Source of the DNA: an uncultured Mailhella sp.
GTDB taxonomy: Bacteria > Desulfobacterota > Desulfovibrionia > Desulfovibrionales > Desulfovibrionaceae
NCBI GenBank assembly: GCA_910577155.1
Contig: CAJTMS010000001.1
Coordinates: forward strand, 5,136 to 69,135
Direction of reading: 5' to 3'
DNA: 64,000 nucleotides
In this document: positions 44,635-53,410 of the stretch, one piece after another
Position numbering within the stretch: the first letter of the stretch is position 1
Layout: every line of letters starts with the position of its first letter
Position numbers and translations under genes: made by a program
Notes under the pieces: model-generated
The model's input: only the letters and a program-made list of their open reading frames with translations
Database searches by the model: none
What the model was told of the DNA's origin: nothing

Positions 44635-45308
44635 CGAATGAATACGGCTCCTGAGTTGTATGACTTAGCTTCAATTAATGTAAGAGGAGTCGGTTCGTTT
44701 TGTCCGTTGTCTTTTCTATTGAAAACAGGCGGGAATGATGCTCTGCCGTCAATACCTGCTCCGATAAGGACAATGACTTCATCTAATAATCCTGCGTCAA
44801 GAAAAGCCGTATTAATAGCCGGTCCGCCAACAATTCCCAATCTTTCAATTCCAAACACTTCTTTCAGTGTTTCACAGGCGGACGCTAAATCAATTTTTTC
44901 ACTGCCGGCTACAATATAGGAAATATTTTTTTCGTCCAAATAGGCTAAATATTCCTGACTCACCTGCTTAGATGTGAGCATAATATGCGGTTTTTCATAT
45001 TCACTGTCATGCTTCCAGAGAAGTGTACCTTTTGTATCCGCAACAATGGTGTATCCTTTTGAATTATCAGCTTTTTTAGAAAAACTTTCTTTTTCTGCAT
45101 GTAGAGTATTTTTAGGCTGAAATTCGCCTTTTTCTGACAATTCCAGTTGAGCGGTTCTTTTTCCGCTGACTGCTGACTGTAATTTTAATTCCGCTAAAAT
45201 GGGATAATAATCCTCTACTCCTGCAAGTTTTGCTGTCATGTCACAGTCAATTCTTCCGTCTACGGAAGTCATCATATAACATACAATATAGGGTTTACTC
45301 TTCTGAAT
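44586..45308 (-). CDS. RibD/dihydrofolate reductase-like reductase, apparent ATT start
   Basis: A RibD C-terminal-type reductase fold: MMTSVDGRID at the NADPH-binding start, IVGGPAINTAFL and DEVIVLIGAGIDG near the end. About 240 residues. The conserved family N-terminus (K-P-Y-I-V-C) lies upstream of the first ATG (45275) and the frame contains no ATG, GTG or TTG before a stop at about 45325. An ATT at 45306-45308 preceded by AAGGAAGG would give the full family N-terminus. The alternative is initiation at 45275 without ribosome-binding site and with a clipped first strand. Role in metabolism unknown; there is no riboflavin gene nearby. Confidence 0.75.
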   Translation of the reverse strand: MQKSKPYIVCYMMTSVDGRIDCDMTAKLAGVEDYYPILAELKLQSAVSGKRTAQLELSEKGEFQPKNTLHAEKESFSKKADNSKGYTIVADTKGTLLWKHDSEYEKPHIMLTSKQVSQEYLAYLDEKNISYIVAGSEKIDLASACETLKEVFGIERLGIVGGPAINTAFLDAGLLDEVIVLIGAGIDGRASFPPVFNRKDNGQNEPTPLTLIEAKSYNSGAVFIRYKIKKIMSSFIPALK

Positions 45309-45407
45309 TTTCCTTCCTTTTTTATTAAGTTAATTACAAAATAACGTGTAAAAATTTGGTTTTAAACAGCCCCGTTTTTGAAGCTGTTTTTGAGGACACT
45401 TTATATT

Positions 45408-46451
45408 TTATGGTCTTATAACGGTTTTCAGGACTTTTTCCGTGGGTGAAATTTGTTTTTCAAAGGCGTATTGGAGCTTGTCCAAAGGCAGGATATCCGT
45501 AACATATTTTTCCACATCAATAAAGCCTGAGGCGATAAGGTCAATGGTTTCTTCAAATTCCTTTCTCGTGCATGAAACACTGCCTGTCAGGCGGATTTCG
45601 TGTAAAACGGCACGATTGAGTTCAAAAGGAATGGTCGGGGTCATGGAATTGCCGATCATCATAATTTCACCCCCTGCCTTGACACCGTCCATGCAGGCGG
45701 CAAGGGATTCGGCTGCTCCCACTGCTTCAAAAACAACATCAAAACCACCATGAGAGGCTTTTTGCAAAATTTCTGCCCTGTTTGGGGCATTTTCGTCAAA
45801 ATACGCATCAAAGTCTCCGATTTCACGGGCTTTTTCTGTTTGCCGCTCGTCAATTTTAGACATGGCAAGGTAAGAAGCTCCTGCTTTTGTGAGAAGTCCG
45901 CCAATAAGCTGGGCAATAATACCGCTTCCCACAACCAGCACCTTATCGTGTATTTTAAAACCGGATTTTTTGACGGCGTGATACGCAACCATAAGCGGAT
46001 CAATCAGTCCGGCGGAAATATCAGACACAGTATCGGGCAGTTTGTAGGCATTTTTTGCTTTGCCCGTAAAATATTCCGCATAGCCGCCATTGCAGACAAA
46101 ACCAATATAGTTTGTTCCGTTGACATCAAGACAAAGATGTTCCTTGCCCGCAAGGCACATTTCACACTTTCCGCAGTAAAGGTTTGCCCAAAAGGTGACG
46201 CGGTCGCCCACGTTAAAATCACTGTCACCGGCGTCAACCACAACGCCGCAAAATTCATGTCCCATAGTAAAATTTTCAAGCGGCTTCCAGCCCTTTCCTG
46301 CTTTCCACATATGGATATCACTGCCGCAGACGCCGCAGGCAGAAACTTTTATTTTTATCATGCCGGGCGTTACTTGCGGCATGGGGATTTCTTTGATTTT
46401 TATTTGCTTTTCGCCCACAAGAACGCCGGCTTTCATTGTTTTCTGCTGCAT
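45408..46451 (-). CDS. Zinc-dependent medium-chain dehydrogenase
   Basis: 347 residues. Catalytic zinc ligands sit in ACGVCGSDIH and GHEFCGVV; the structural zinc loop is CGKCEMCLAGKEHLC; the nucleotide-binding motif is VVGSGIIAQL. It belongs to the sorbitol/threonine dehydrogenase branch and oxidises a secondary alcohol with NAD(P)+, but the substrate is not readable. I chose the ATG at 46451 because AAGGAG precedes it; the longer frame adds a leader that overlaps the promoter. Single gene, no transporter adjacent. Confidence 0.88.
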   Translation of the reverse strand: MQQKTMKAGVLVGEKQIKIKEIPMPQVTPGMIKIKVSACGVCGSDIHMWKAGKGWKPLENFTMGHEFCGVVVDAGDSDFNVGDRVTFWANLYCGKCEMCLAGKEHLCLDVNGTNYIGFVCNGGYAEYFTGKAKNAYKLPDTVSDISAGLIDPLMVAYHAVKKSGFKIHDKVLVVGSGIIAQLIGGLLTKAGASYLAMSKIDERQTEKAREIGDFDAYFDENAPNRAEILQKASHGGFDVVFEAVGAAESLAACMDGVKAGGEIMMIGNSMTPTIPFELNRAVLHEIRLTGSVSCTRKEFEETIDLIASGFIDVEKYVTDILPLDKLQYAFEKQISPTEKVLKTVIRP

Positions 46452-46666
46452 AACTTTCTCCTTATTTTTGAATTTTTTTTCATGTCTGAATATAAAATAC
46501 TGAAGTGCATATATTACAGCAAGATACAATCTTTTCATTTTTTTGCCTGTTTGTCAGAGTACTTTTTTTATCCTGCGAGATTTAGGCAAAAATTTGGGAA
46601 GAATGGTTCTTTTTTCGTAAAGAGATTTTGGTGCAGTCAAAATAAGTAAAAATTTTGGGAGGAAAT

Positions 46667-47122
46667 ATGAAAAAATTACTTTTTGGATTGGCACTGTTAT
46701 TTATTTGTATAGAAATAGTGTTTGTTCAGTCAGAAGAAAGGGCTTGTGCTAAAGTTGATCCTCAATTTGTGAAAGAGTATATTGTCTATTACCGCAATAG
46801 AGAAAGAGGTTTTCACCCTCGTTCACAAGGCGAAGGACTGGGTTGGAATGTGACGGGCTATCAGTCTTATTTCAATATGCCTATTTTGAAATACAGCAAT
46901 GAAATTCGCAGTGCTGTTCTTATGATTCACGGAGAAAAAGCCCATTCCTGCTATTTCAGTAAAGACGCCTATGCCAATATGATAAAGGATAATCCTTATA
47001 AAAATAATAAGGAACTTCTCCTTATTCCTCATGCTGTGCATACAGATTTATATGATAATGCTAAGATTATACCTTTTGATAAAATAGAAGCATTTTTCAA
47101 ACAAAATCTGACGAAAAAATAA
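46667..47122 (+). CDS. Exported C-terminal fragment of an alpha/beta hydrolase
   Basis: About 151 residues from the ATG at 46667, which has GGAGG upstream. A signal peptide (LLFGLALLFICIEIVF) leads directly into the last third of an alpha/beta hydrolase of the dienelactone/YcjY type: DPQFVKEYIVYYRNRERGFH, AVLMIHGEKAHSCYFS and LIPHAVHTDLYD with the catalytic histidine region. The nucleophile elbow and the first 150-200 residues of the family are absent. It looks like an internal deletion that fused signal and tail in frame, so it is probably inactive or has a new role. Confidence 0.7.
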   Translation: MKKLLFGLALLFICIEIVFVQSEERACAKVDPQFVKEYIVYYRNRERGFHPRSQGEGLGWNVTGYQSYFNMPILKYSNEIRSAVLMIHGEKAHSCYFSKDAYANMIKDNPYKNNKELLLIPHAVHTDLYDNAKIIPFDKIEAFFKQNLTKK

Positions 47123-47138
47123 AAACGTTCCTCAGCAA

Positions 47139-47190
47139 AATTGTACTCCATGTACTGGAAAATAAATTCATTAAATGGAGTGCAATTCAT
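47139..47190. repeat. Inverted repeat downstream of the hydrolase fragment
   Basis: Two 13-base arms (around 47139-47151 and 47178-47190) with one G-T pair and a loop of about 26 bases; between two converging genes. No T run follows, so it is a weak terminator at best. Confidence 0.4.
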
Positions 47191-47224
47191 GTAATTAATA
47201 TTTTTTATATTTGTGTTCTCAAAG

Positions 47225-48151
47225 TTATTTCTGTCTTTTAACAGATCTTGCCTTGGGGCTGTCGTATTTGGAAATAAAAAGTCCCACAATGGTTAAGGCA
47301 GTTCCTAAAGTCAGCAGCAGACTCATGGGCTCGGCAAGGACAATGGCGGCTGTGACAACAGTGATAACAGGAATTAAGTAAATATAGACGCTGGTTTTTA
47401 TAGCTCCCAGTATTTTTACCGTATAATTCCACGTGACAAAACAAAGGGCGGAAGCCCCACCGCCTAAATAGAGGATATTGAAAAGATTTGTCAGATTATA
47501 AAAACGCTGTATTTCCATGTGGGTATCAAAAATAAAAAGCGTTGGAAAGATAAAAAGCAGTCCGTAAAAAAATGTTTTGCGTGTGGCAAGAATGACAGGA
47601 ATTCCGAATTTACTGATTTTTTTTGTTAAAATCGAATAACAAGCCCAGACAAAAGCCGCGGACAGAGCCAGAATATCACCCAAAGGATTTAATTGCAGTT
47701 TTGAGCCATTAAAACTTATTAAAAAAATTCCCGTAATGGCAACAAAAAAACCAATAAAAAAGTTACGCTGCAGTTTTTCCTCGCTTTTCATAAAAAAATG
47801 TACCAGTAATGCTGTGAGAAAGGGGGATATGCATACCAGAACCCCCACATTGGAAGCCATGGTATAGGTCAGGGCAATATTTTCCAGCAAAAAATAAAGA
47901 CATATGCCGGTAAAACCCGCCCCGGCAAAAATAAGTTCTTGATTAAAAATGAATTTTTGTTTGGAATTTGTTTGTACTCTGCTGTGCGGAGAAAGCAGGA
48001 ATAAAATAAACCAGCCCATGCAAAAACGGACAAATAAAATTTCCACAGGCAGAAAGTCAATGAGCAGGACTTTGGTGGAAATAAAGGTTGTTCCCCAGAG
48101 AAAAACAGTAAAAAATGCGGCTAGATGTCCTTTATATTCTTCGGCAAGCAT
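47225..48151 (-). CDS. EamA/DMT-family transporter
   Basis: 308 residues with ten hydrophobic segments in two repeats of five, the layout of the drug/metabolite transporter superfamily. The repeat starts FFTVFLWGTTFISTKVL and LGDILALSAAFVWACYS are typical EamA openings. It is an inner-membrane exporter or importer for small metabolites, commonly amino acids; the substrate cannot be read. Single gene on the minus strand, divergent from the flavodoxin-fold gene. Confidence 0.88.
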   Translation of the reverse strand: MLAEEYKGHLAAFFTVFLWGTTFISTKVLLIDFLPVEILFVRFCMGWFILFLLSPHSRVQTNSKQKFIFNQELIFAGAGFTGICLYFLLENIALTYTMASNVGVLVCISPFLTALLVHFFMKSEEKLQRNFFIGFFVAITGIFLISFNGSKLQLNPLGDILALSAAFVWACYSILTKKISKFGIPVILATRKTFFYGLLFIFPTLFIFDTHMEIQRFYNLTNLFNILYLGGGASALCFVTWNYTVKILGAIKTSVYIYLIPVITVVTAAIVLAEPMSLLLTLGTALTIVGLFISKYDSPKARSVKRQK

Positions 48152-48354
48152 GGTATTTTCCCTTTAAAACATGCTGATGTCAGTATGCAGTAATCAGTTA
48201 TAATTTTCCTTTTGCCAAAACACAATAAAAAATTATGCGGCAGGAAAATTTTGGCATGATTAGGCAATTAAATGCGAGAAATAGCCCTTTTTTTAGACTG
48301 AAATTTTGCTATCTTAAAATGAACATTCAAGGGTAAAACCCAAAGGAAAGCAGT

Positions 48355-49007
48355 ATGGACAGAAGAATGTTTATGAAAAAAGGCTTATTGGCAGTTTTAG
48401 GAACAGGGCTTGCAAGCCCCGCTGTTTTATTTCCAAACAATTTGGCACATGCCGCAGCGCAAGAAGGAGCAAAGGCAATGAAAATACTCGTTTTAACAGG
48501 CAGTCCCCGTAAAAACGGCAATTCCAACATGCTGGCAGATAATTTTATCAAGGGAGCAACAGACAAGGGACATGAAATTGTGCGTTTTGATGCCGCAGAA
48601 AAAATGTTCATCCTTGTATTGCCTGCAATTCCTGCGGTATGGACGGACCCTGCGTCTTTGATGATGATTTTGATTTTGTGCGGGAACATATTATCAAAGC
48701 GGATTTGGTTGCTTTTGCAACGCCTATGTATTATTTTGGCATTTCATCCCAGCTCAAGGCTGTTATTGACAGATTTTATGCGATTAACGGGCAAATCCAC
48801 GTCCATAAAAAAGCTGTTCTGCTCATGACCTATGCCAATAATTCCCGTGATGATGAACGCCCCATTGTCACGCATTATGAACAATTATTATCTTATTTAG
48901 GCTGGGAAGATGCGGGCAGGGTGATTGTTCCCGGTGCATGGGGGGCGGGTTCTGTCAGCGGAACAAAATTCCCTGCCATGGCATATGAGCTTGGAAAAAG
49001 TCTATAA
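48355..49007 (+). pseudogene. Tat-exported flavodoxin-fold NAD(P)H reductase, frameshifted
   Basis: The first frame (from 48355, AAGGAAA upstream) gives a Tat-like signal (DRRMFMKKGLLAVLG), then MKILVLTGSPRKNGNSNML, the FMN-binding P-loop of NADPH-dependent FMN reductases, up to FDAAEK. At 48599-48604 stands a run of six A; reading one A more restores CIACNSCGMDGPC, then ATPMYYFGISSQLKAV and the family C-terminus to 49007. So a single missing base breaks an otherwise intact gene. It could be a true mutation, a slippage site, phase variation, or a sequencing error in the homopolymer. It lies 21 bases ahead of another Tat-exported protein gene. Confidence 0.82.
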
Positions 49008-49028
49008 AAAAGGAGAACGCCTGCTTCT

Positions 49029-50153
49029 ATGACGCGCAGAACGTTTTTAAAATATATGACGGGATTTTTGCTTGCAAGTGCAGGAGCAGGCGGAGCAGGC
49101 TATGGTTTTATGCAGAAAAAAATGTTTGGGGCATTGCCTGATGAAAAGCTCATAAAGGAACTGATGCGTTCTTCCCATTATTACCGGGGAGAATTTCATA
49201 ATCTTGTGGAACACGCTGTTTTATCGGATAAAAGTTCTGCTGTCATGGCATTGCTGAGGTCAGTATTAAAAAGAAAAGAAAATCCTTTCCCCGTAAATCC
49301 AGTACCTGTAAAGAAAAACGCGTTTGCAGGGCTTGAAAAGCAAAATGACAGGCTTGTATGGCTGGGACATTCTTCCTTTTTTATGCAGCTTGCAGGAAAA
49401 AGGATATTGATTGACCCTGTTTTCAGCGCCTATGCCTCTCCTGTTTTTTTCAGTGTGCGTGCCTTTGCAGGGGCAACACCCTACAGTGCCGACGATTTTC
49501 CTTTTCTTGATTATGTGTTTATTTCCCATGATCACTGGGATCATTTGGATTACCCGACCATGATGCAGTTAAAGCCAAAGCTTGGAAAAATTATTTGCGG
49601 GCTTGGGGTGAAATCCCATTTATTACGCTGGGGCTTTGCCGATACGCAAATTCTTGAAGGTGACTGGGGAAACAGCTTTGCTCTTGCCGATACGCTGCGT
49701 GTGCATTTTATTCCTTCGCAGCATTTTTCAGGCAGAACCCTTACCCGCAATAAAACGTTATGGTGCGGTTTTGTGCTGGAAACACCACAGCAAAAAATCT
49801 TGTTCAGCGGCGATACAGGGTATGAAAGCCATTTTGCAGAAATAGGCAAAACCTTGAACGGGATTGACCTTGCACTGCTTGACTGCGGACAATATAATGA
49901 CAGTTGGCGCTATGTGCATATGACCCCGGAACAGGCAAGTCAGGCTGCACTTGATTTGAAGGCATCGGCTCTGCTTCCCATGCATATTGGCAAATTTTCT
50001 TTGGCGTATCATGCATGGAATGACCCCTTTATACGGATAAAAAATGCAAGTGCAAATAAACCTTATCAGCTGCTGACGCCGTTAATCGGAGAAGCCGTGG
50101 AATTAGCATATCCGCTTCCGACCTTTTCTTCTTGGTGGGAAACAGTAGAATAA
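49029..50153 (+). CDS. Tat-exported metallo-beta-lactamase-fold hydrolase (NAPE-PLD-like)
   Basis: 374 residues. A Tat signal (TRRTFLKYM plus hydrophobic stretch) points to export of a folded metalloenzyme. The metal motif is ISHDHWDHLD, preceded by RLVWLGHSSFFMQL and followed by LFSGDTGY and LLPMHIGKF, the arrangement of the N-acyl-phosphatidylethanolamine hydrolase/RomA branch. The substrate may be a phospholipid derivative; this is inference. AGGAG lies upstream. It is the second gene behind the frameshifted flavodoxin-fold gene. Confidence 0.88.
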   Translation: MTRRTFLKYMTGFLLASAGAGGAGYGFMQKKMFGALPDEKLIKELMRSSHYYRGEFHNLVEHAVLSDKSSAVMALLRSVLKRKENPFPVNPVPVKKNAFAGLEKQNDRLVWLGHSSFFMQLAGKRILIDPVFSAYASPVFFSVRAFAGATPYSADDFPFLDYVFISHDHWDHLDYPTMMQLKPKLGKIICGLGVKSHLLRWGFADTQILEGDWGNSFALADTLRVHFIPSQHFSGRTLTRNKTLWCGFVLETPQQKILFSGDTGYESHFAEIGKTLNGIDLALLDCGQYNDSWRYVHMTPEQASQAALDLKASALLPMHIGKFSLAYHAWNDPFIRIKNASANKPYQLLTPLIGEAVELAYPLPTFSSWWETVE

Positions 50154-50233
50154 AAAATATTATAAATCTTATTGGTGTGTTCTAAATGTCATACGGATAT
50201 ACACTAAAGTTTGCCAAATAAAATGACGCAAAA

Positions 50234-50259
50234 AAAAAGCCTGCATATGCAGGCTTTTT
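50234..50259. terminator. Bidirectional terminator between hydrolase and cupin genes
   Basis: A 26-base perfect palindrome with outer A5/T5 arms and GCCTGCA/TGCAGGC core between converging genes. Confidence 0.85.
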
Positions 50260-50278
50260 GAGAGAGGATTTTATATTG

Positions 50279-50785
50279 TTATGGAAGCTTATTGTATTCT
50301 TCGTCAGCAACAGGTTCAAGCCATTCATTACTGTTTTTTTCGCCGGGAACTTCAACGGACAAGTGTGCAAACCAACTGTCCTTTGCAGCACCGTGCCAGT
50401 GTTTTACCCCGGCAGGAATAATGACAACGTCACCGGTTTTGAGAGCCCGGGCTTCTTTTCCCCATTCCTGATACCAGCCGCGTCCTGCTGTGCAAAGTAA
50501 AATTTGTCCGCCGCCCTGTGCTGCATGGTGGATATGCCAGTTGTTGCGGCAGCGAGGCTCAAAGGTCACGTTGGCAATGGAAACACCTTCTGAGCTTAAT
50601 CTGTTTAAATAGCTGTTGCCAATAAAATATTTTGCATAGGCAGTATTGGGTTCACCCTGAGCAAAGGGGCTGTTCAGTTCTGCGGGAATTTTGTTTTCGT
50701 CAGCTTGGGCTGAAGATACGGAAAAAAGCATGCAAAGAGCAACAAAGCTAACGGTTGCAATGGATTTAATGTTGTGTAAAAGCAT
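50279..50785 (-). CDS. Exported cupin-domain protein
   Basis: About 168 residues from the ATG at 50785, which has AGGAGG before it. A signal peptide (SIATVSFVALCMLFSVSSAQA) leads to a single cupin: metal-binding WHIHHAAQGGGQILL with two His and a Gln in place of the usual Glu region, and VIIPAGVKHWHGAAKD with the second-motif His. The same layout occurs in small periplasmic cupins next to carboxymuconolactone-type proteins. Enzyme activity is unknown. A palindrome upstream (50818-50829) suggests specific regulation. Confidence 0.85.
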   Translation of the reverse strand: MLLHNIKSIATVSFVALCMLFSVSSAQADENKIPAELNSPFAQGEPNTAYAKYFIGNSYLNRLSSEGVSIANVTFEPRCRNNWHIHHAAQGGGQILLCTAGRGWYQEWGKEARALKTGDVVIIPAGVKHWHGAAKDSWFAHLSVEVPGEKNSNEWLEPVADEEYNKLP

Positions 50786-50817
50786 AGAGCCTCCTTTTAT
50801 GGTTAACATATATTGTC

Positions 50818-50829
50818 TGTAACGTTACA
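50818..50829. promoter_or_regulatory. Possible operator of the cupin gene
   Basis: TGTAACGTTACA is a perfect 12-bp palindrome 33 bases before the cupin ATG, where a promoter would lie. No regulator gene is adjacent. Confidence 0.4.
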
Positions 50830-50957
50830 ATAGAGGATTTTCATCACAGCGTATAGACATAATTATGGCAAAAACTTGCCTAATTTTATCAATACTCGAG
50901 GCTTTATACTGGGAAAAAAGTAAGTATAATCAGCGTGAAAGACGTAATATACACAGG

Positions 50958-50992
50958 AAAAAACTCCTCACTTCTTTTTAGGAAGTGAGGAG
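50958..50992 (-). terminator. Terminator of hcp
   Basis: 11-bp perfect stem (50964-50974 with 50982-50992) and T6 on the minus strand, 12 bases past the hcp stop. Confidence 0.9.
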
Positions 50993-51004
50993 CATTTGTA
51001 TAGT

Positions 51005-52591
51005 TTATCCGAGAATTGCTTTTAAATCTTCCTGCGGTGTTGAAATGGGAGCGATTTTGTAGTTTTCAACAAGGAAATTCAAGACATTGGGTGAAATAAA
51101 AGCAGGAAGTGAGGGACCCAGCAAAATATTTTTAATTCCAAGGTGCAGGAGTGTTAACAAAATGCAGACAGCTTTTTGTTCATACCATGAAAGCACCAGT
51201 GAGAGGGGCAAATCATTGACCCCGCATCCGAATGCGTCAGCAAGAGCCACTGCAATTTTGATTGCGCTGTAGGCATCATTGCATTGCCCGATATCCATGA
51301 GCCGCGGCAAGCCGCCGATTGTGCCCAAATTTAAATCGTTAAAACGGTATTTACCGCAGGCTAGGGTCAGCACTACAGTATCTGCAGGAGTATTCCGTAC
51401 AAATTCCGTGTAGTAGTTTCGTCCCGTGCGAGCGCCGTCACAGCCGCCAACCAAGAAGAAATGCTTGATTGCTCCTGATTTTACAGCGTCAATAACTTTG
51501 TCTGCAACGCCGAGAACTGTTTTGTGTCCAAATCCTGTAAGCACAGAACTGCCGCCGTTAATGCCCGTACAGTGTTGGTCTTCTGCATACCCGCCCAGCT
51601 CAAGGGCTTTTTTAATGACCGGAGAAAAATCCTTTGTTTTTCCAATATGGGTTATTTCAGGATAGGAAACGACTTCCGTTGTGAAAACCCTGTCCGCATA
51701 GCCGGGGTTTGGGGGCATGAGGCAGTTGGTAGTAAAAAGAATGGGAGCAGGAATATCGGCAAATTCTTTTTGTTGATTTTGCCAAGCTGTGCCAAAATTT
51801 CCTTTCAAGTGTGCATATTTTTTCAATTCAGGATATGCATGCGCAGGGAGCATTTCTCCATGGGTATAAATATTAATGCCCTTGCCTTCTGTTTGTTCCA
51901 AAAGAAGCTTCAAATCCAAAAGATCGTGCCCTGTGACAACAATAAACGGACCTTTTTCAACATGCAGAGAAACTTCTGCGGGCACAGGATGTCCAAAGGT
52001 TTCCGTGTTTGCTTTATCCAATAATTCCATACAGGTAAGGTTATATTGTCCCACTTCCAAAACAATGGGCAAAAGCTGATTCATGTCCAGATCTTCAGCT
52101 ATGGCAGAAAGGGCTTTGGCAATGAATTTGTTGAGGTTTTCATCGGTATATCCCAGTACCATGGCGTGGTAGGCATAGGCGGCAACTCCCCGAATACCAA
52201 ATAAAATCAGGGATTTTAGGCTGCGTATATCTTCCTCGGCATTCCAAAGCCCGGACATATCATAATCGTTTTTTACGCTGTCAGAAGATACAGGATTTAC
52301 TGCTTCTTGCTGAGCATGAACACGCCGGATTAATACTTCAATGGTTTGTGCATTGAAGTTGACGTTGGTAACAGTGGTAAAAAGTCCTTCAAGAATAAGT
52401 TTCCATGTGTCTGGTGCGGGGCTGAGGGTATTTTTGTCTATTATTCGGGAAAGCCCTATCAAAGCACCCGTCAGTTTATCCTGCAAATTTGCGACGTCAG
52501 CTGTTTTGCCGCATACGCCGGCATTTGCCTTGCAGCCTGTGCGGCCTGCGGTTTGTTCACATTGAAAACAAAACATTTTTGCGTTTTCCAT
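51005..52591 (-). CDS. hcp: Hybrid cluster protein (hydroxylamine/NO reductase)
   Basis: 528 residues. The N-terminal cluster motif CFQCEQTAGRTGC...CG binds the [4Fe-4S] cluster; the C-terminal half holds ligands of the hybrid Fe-S-O cluster (TTNCLMPP, CTGINGGSSVLTG, GGCDGARTGRNYY and TLACGKYRFN). It reduces hydroxylamine in vitro and protects anaerobes against nitric oxide. AGGAG precedes the ATG. It lies 15 bases behind the ferredoxin-domain gene that probably delivers electrons, and a Crp/Fnr-type regulator is divergent, the known arrangement of HcpR regulons in Desulfovibrio. Confidence 0.97.
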   Translation of the reverse strand: MENAKMFCFQCEQTAGRTGCKANAGVCGKTADVANLQDKLTGALIGLSRIIDKNTLSPAPDTWKLILEGLFTTVTNVNFNAQTIEVLIRRVHAQQEAVNPVSSDSVKNDYDMSGLWNAEEDIRSLKSLILFGIRGVAAYAYHAMVLGYTDENLNKFIAKALSAIAEDLDMNQLLPIVLEVGQYNLTCMELLDKANTETFGHPVPAEVSLHVEKGPFIVVTGHDLLDLKLLLEQTEGKGINIYTHGEMLPAHAYPELKKYAHLKGNFGTAWQNQQKEFADIPAPILFTTNCLMPPNPGYADRVFTTEVVSYPEITHIGKTKDFSPVIKKALELGGYAEDQHCTGINGGSSVLTGFGHKTVLGVADKVIDAVKSGAIKHFFLVGGCDGARTGRNYYTEFVRNTPADTVVLTLACGKYRFNDLNLGTIGGLPRLMDIGQCNDAYSAIKIAVALADAFGCGVNDLPLSLVLSWYEQKAVCILLTLLHLGIKNILLGPSLPAFISPNVLNFLVENYKIAPISTPQEDLKAILG

Positions 52592-52606
52592 AGTTCTGCT
52601 CCTTTA

Positions 52607-53305
52607 TTACATGGGTAATGAATTTAAAATTCTGCCGTCTGCTGAAATGGTTATCACAGTCAGGGGAATAGATTTTCCACTTGCCCGCAAGGCTTTTTTG
52701 ACGGCATTTTCCATACCGCTGCAGCAAGGGACTTCCATTTTTGTGACAGTGATTGTTTTAATGGTATTGCCGGCAAGGATTTGTGCCAATTTTTCGCTGT
52801 AATCCCCTTCGTCCAGTTTTGGACAGCCGATTAACGTGATATGGTTTTTAATAAAATCACCATGAAAATTACCGTAGGCATATGCTGTGCAGTCAGCCGC
52901 AATAAGAAGATTTGCATTTTCAAAATAAGACGCATTGACGGGCACAAGTTTGATTTGGACAGGCCATTGGGATAACTGGCTGGGAACAGAGGAAGGTTGT
53001 AGGGTATCTGTCTTGGCTTGGATGATCTGTGCGGCAGTTCCCGGACAGCCGCAGGGAAGAGGTTTTTCCTGTTTTTTTGCCAAAAGAACGGCTTTTTCGT
53101 TATAGGGCAAAGCCTCTCTTTCCTCAAAGCTGATAGCGTTTTCAGGGCAGGCGGGCAGGCAATCTCCAAGCCCGTCGCAATAATCATCCCGTATCAGTTT
53201 TGCCTTTCCATTGATAATTTTAATAGCTCCTTCATGGCAGGCATCAGCGCAAAGCCCGCATCCCGTACATTTTTCTTCATTGATTTTTATAATTCTGCGT
53301 ATCAT
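52607..53305 (-). CDS. Ferredoxin-domain protein, partner of Hcp
   Basis: 232 residues from the ATG at 53305, with AAGGAT upstream; an earlier in-frame start would cover the promoter. Two [4Fe-4S] motifs (CTGCGLCADACHEG, later GLGDCLPACPEN) form a ferredoxin domain at 10-65. The rest has CGCPG, an Ala-Asp-Cys motif and EVPCCSGMENAV, a domain commonly seen in ferredoxin-type proteins beside hcp. It probably passes electrons to Hcp. First gene of the operon, divergent from the regulator. Confidence 0.88.
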   Translation of the reverse strand: MIRRIIKINEEKCTGCGLCADACHEGAIKIINGKAKLIRDDYCDGLGDCLPACPENAISFEEREALPYNEKAVLLAKKQEKPLPCGCPGTAAQIIQAKTDTLQPSSVPSQLSQWPVQIKLVPVNASYFENANLLIAADCTAYAYGNFHGDFIKNHITLIGCPKLDEGDYSEKLAQILAGNTIKTITVTKMEVPCCSGMENAVKKALRASGKSIPLTVITISADGRILNSLPM

Positions 53306-53380
53306 ACGTGTATCCTTTATTGATTTTATAAATTTTTTTACAGCAGTGAAAGTTGAAAGCATACTCTTTGTCTTTCCGCA

Positions 53381-53408
53381 TTGACAATATACCATTTTAT
53401 TTTATAAT
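53381..53408 (+). promoter_or_regulatory. Consensus sigma-70 promoter of the hcpR-like gene
   Basis: TTGACA at 53381-53386, 16-base spacer, TATAAT at 53403-53408. Both hexamers match consensus perfectly; transcription should begin near 53415. Confidence 0.8.
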
Positions 53409-53410
53409 TC

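Noticed and set aside
45750..46649. 299-codon plus-strand frame opposite the MDR dehydrogenase
   Set aside because: Phe/His-rich shadow; the dehydrogenase has zinc and nucleotide motifs.
48266..48285. TGGCAT...GC upstream of the flavodoxin-fold gene as a -24/-12 promoter
   Set aside because: Spacing is nine and the -12 part is not TTGC.
50863..50882. TGGCA...TTGC near the cupin gene as a sigma-54 promoter
   Set aside because: GG and GC are nine bases apart instead of ten, and it points away from the cupin gene.
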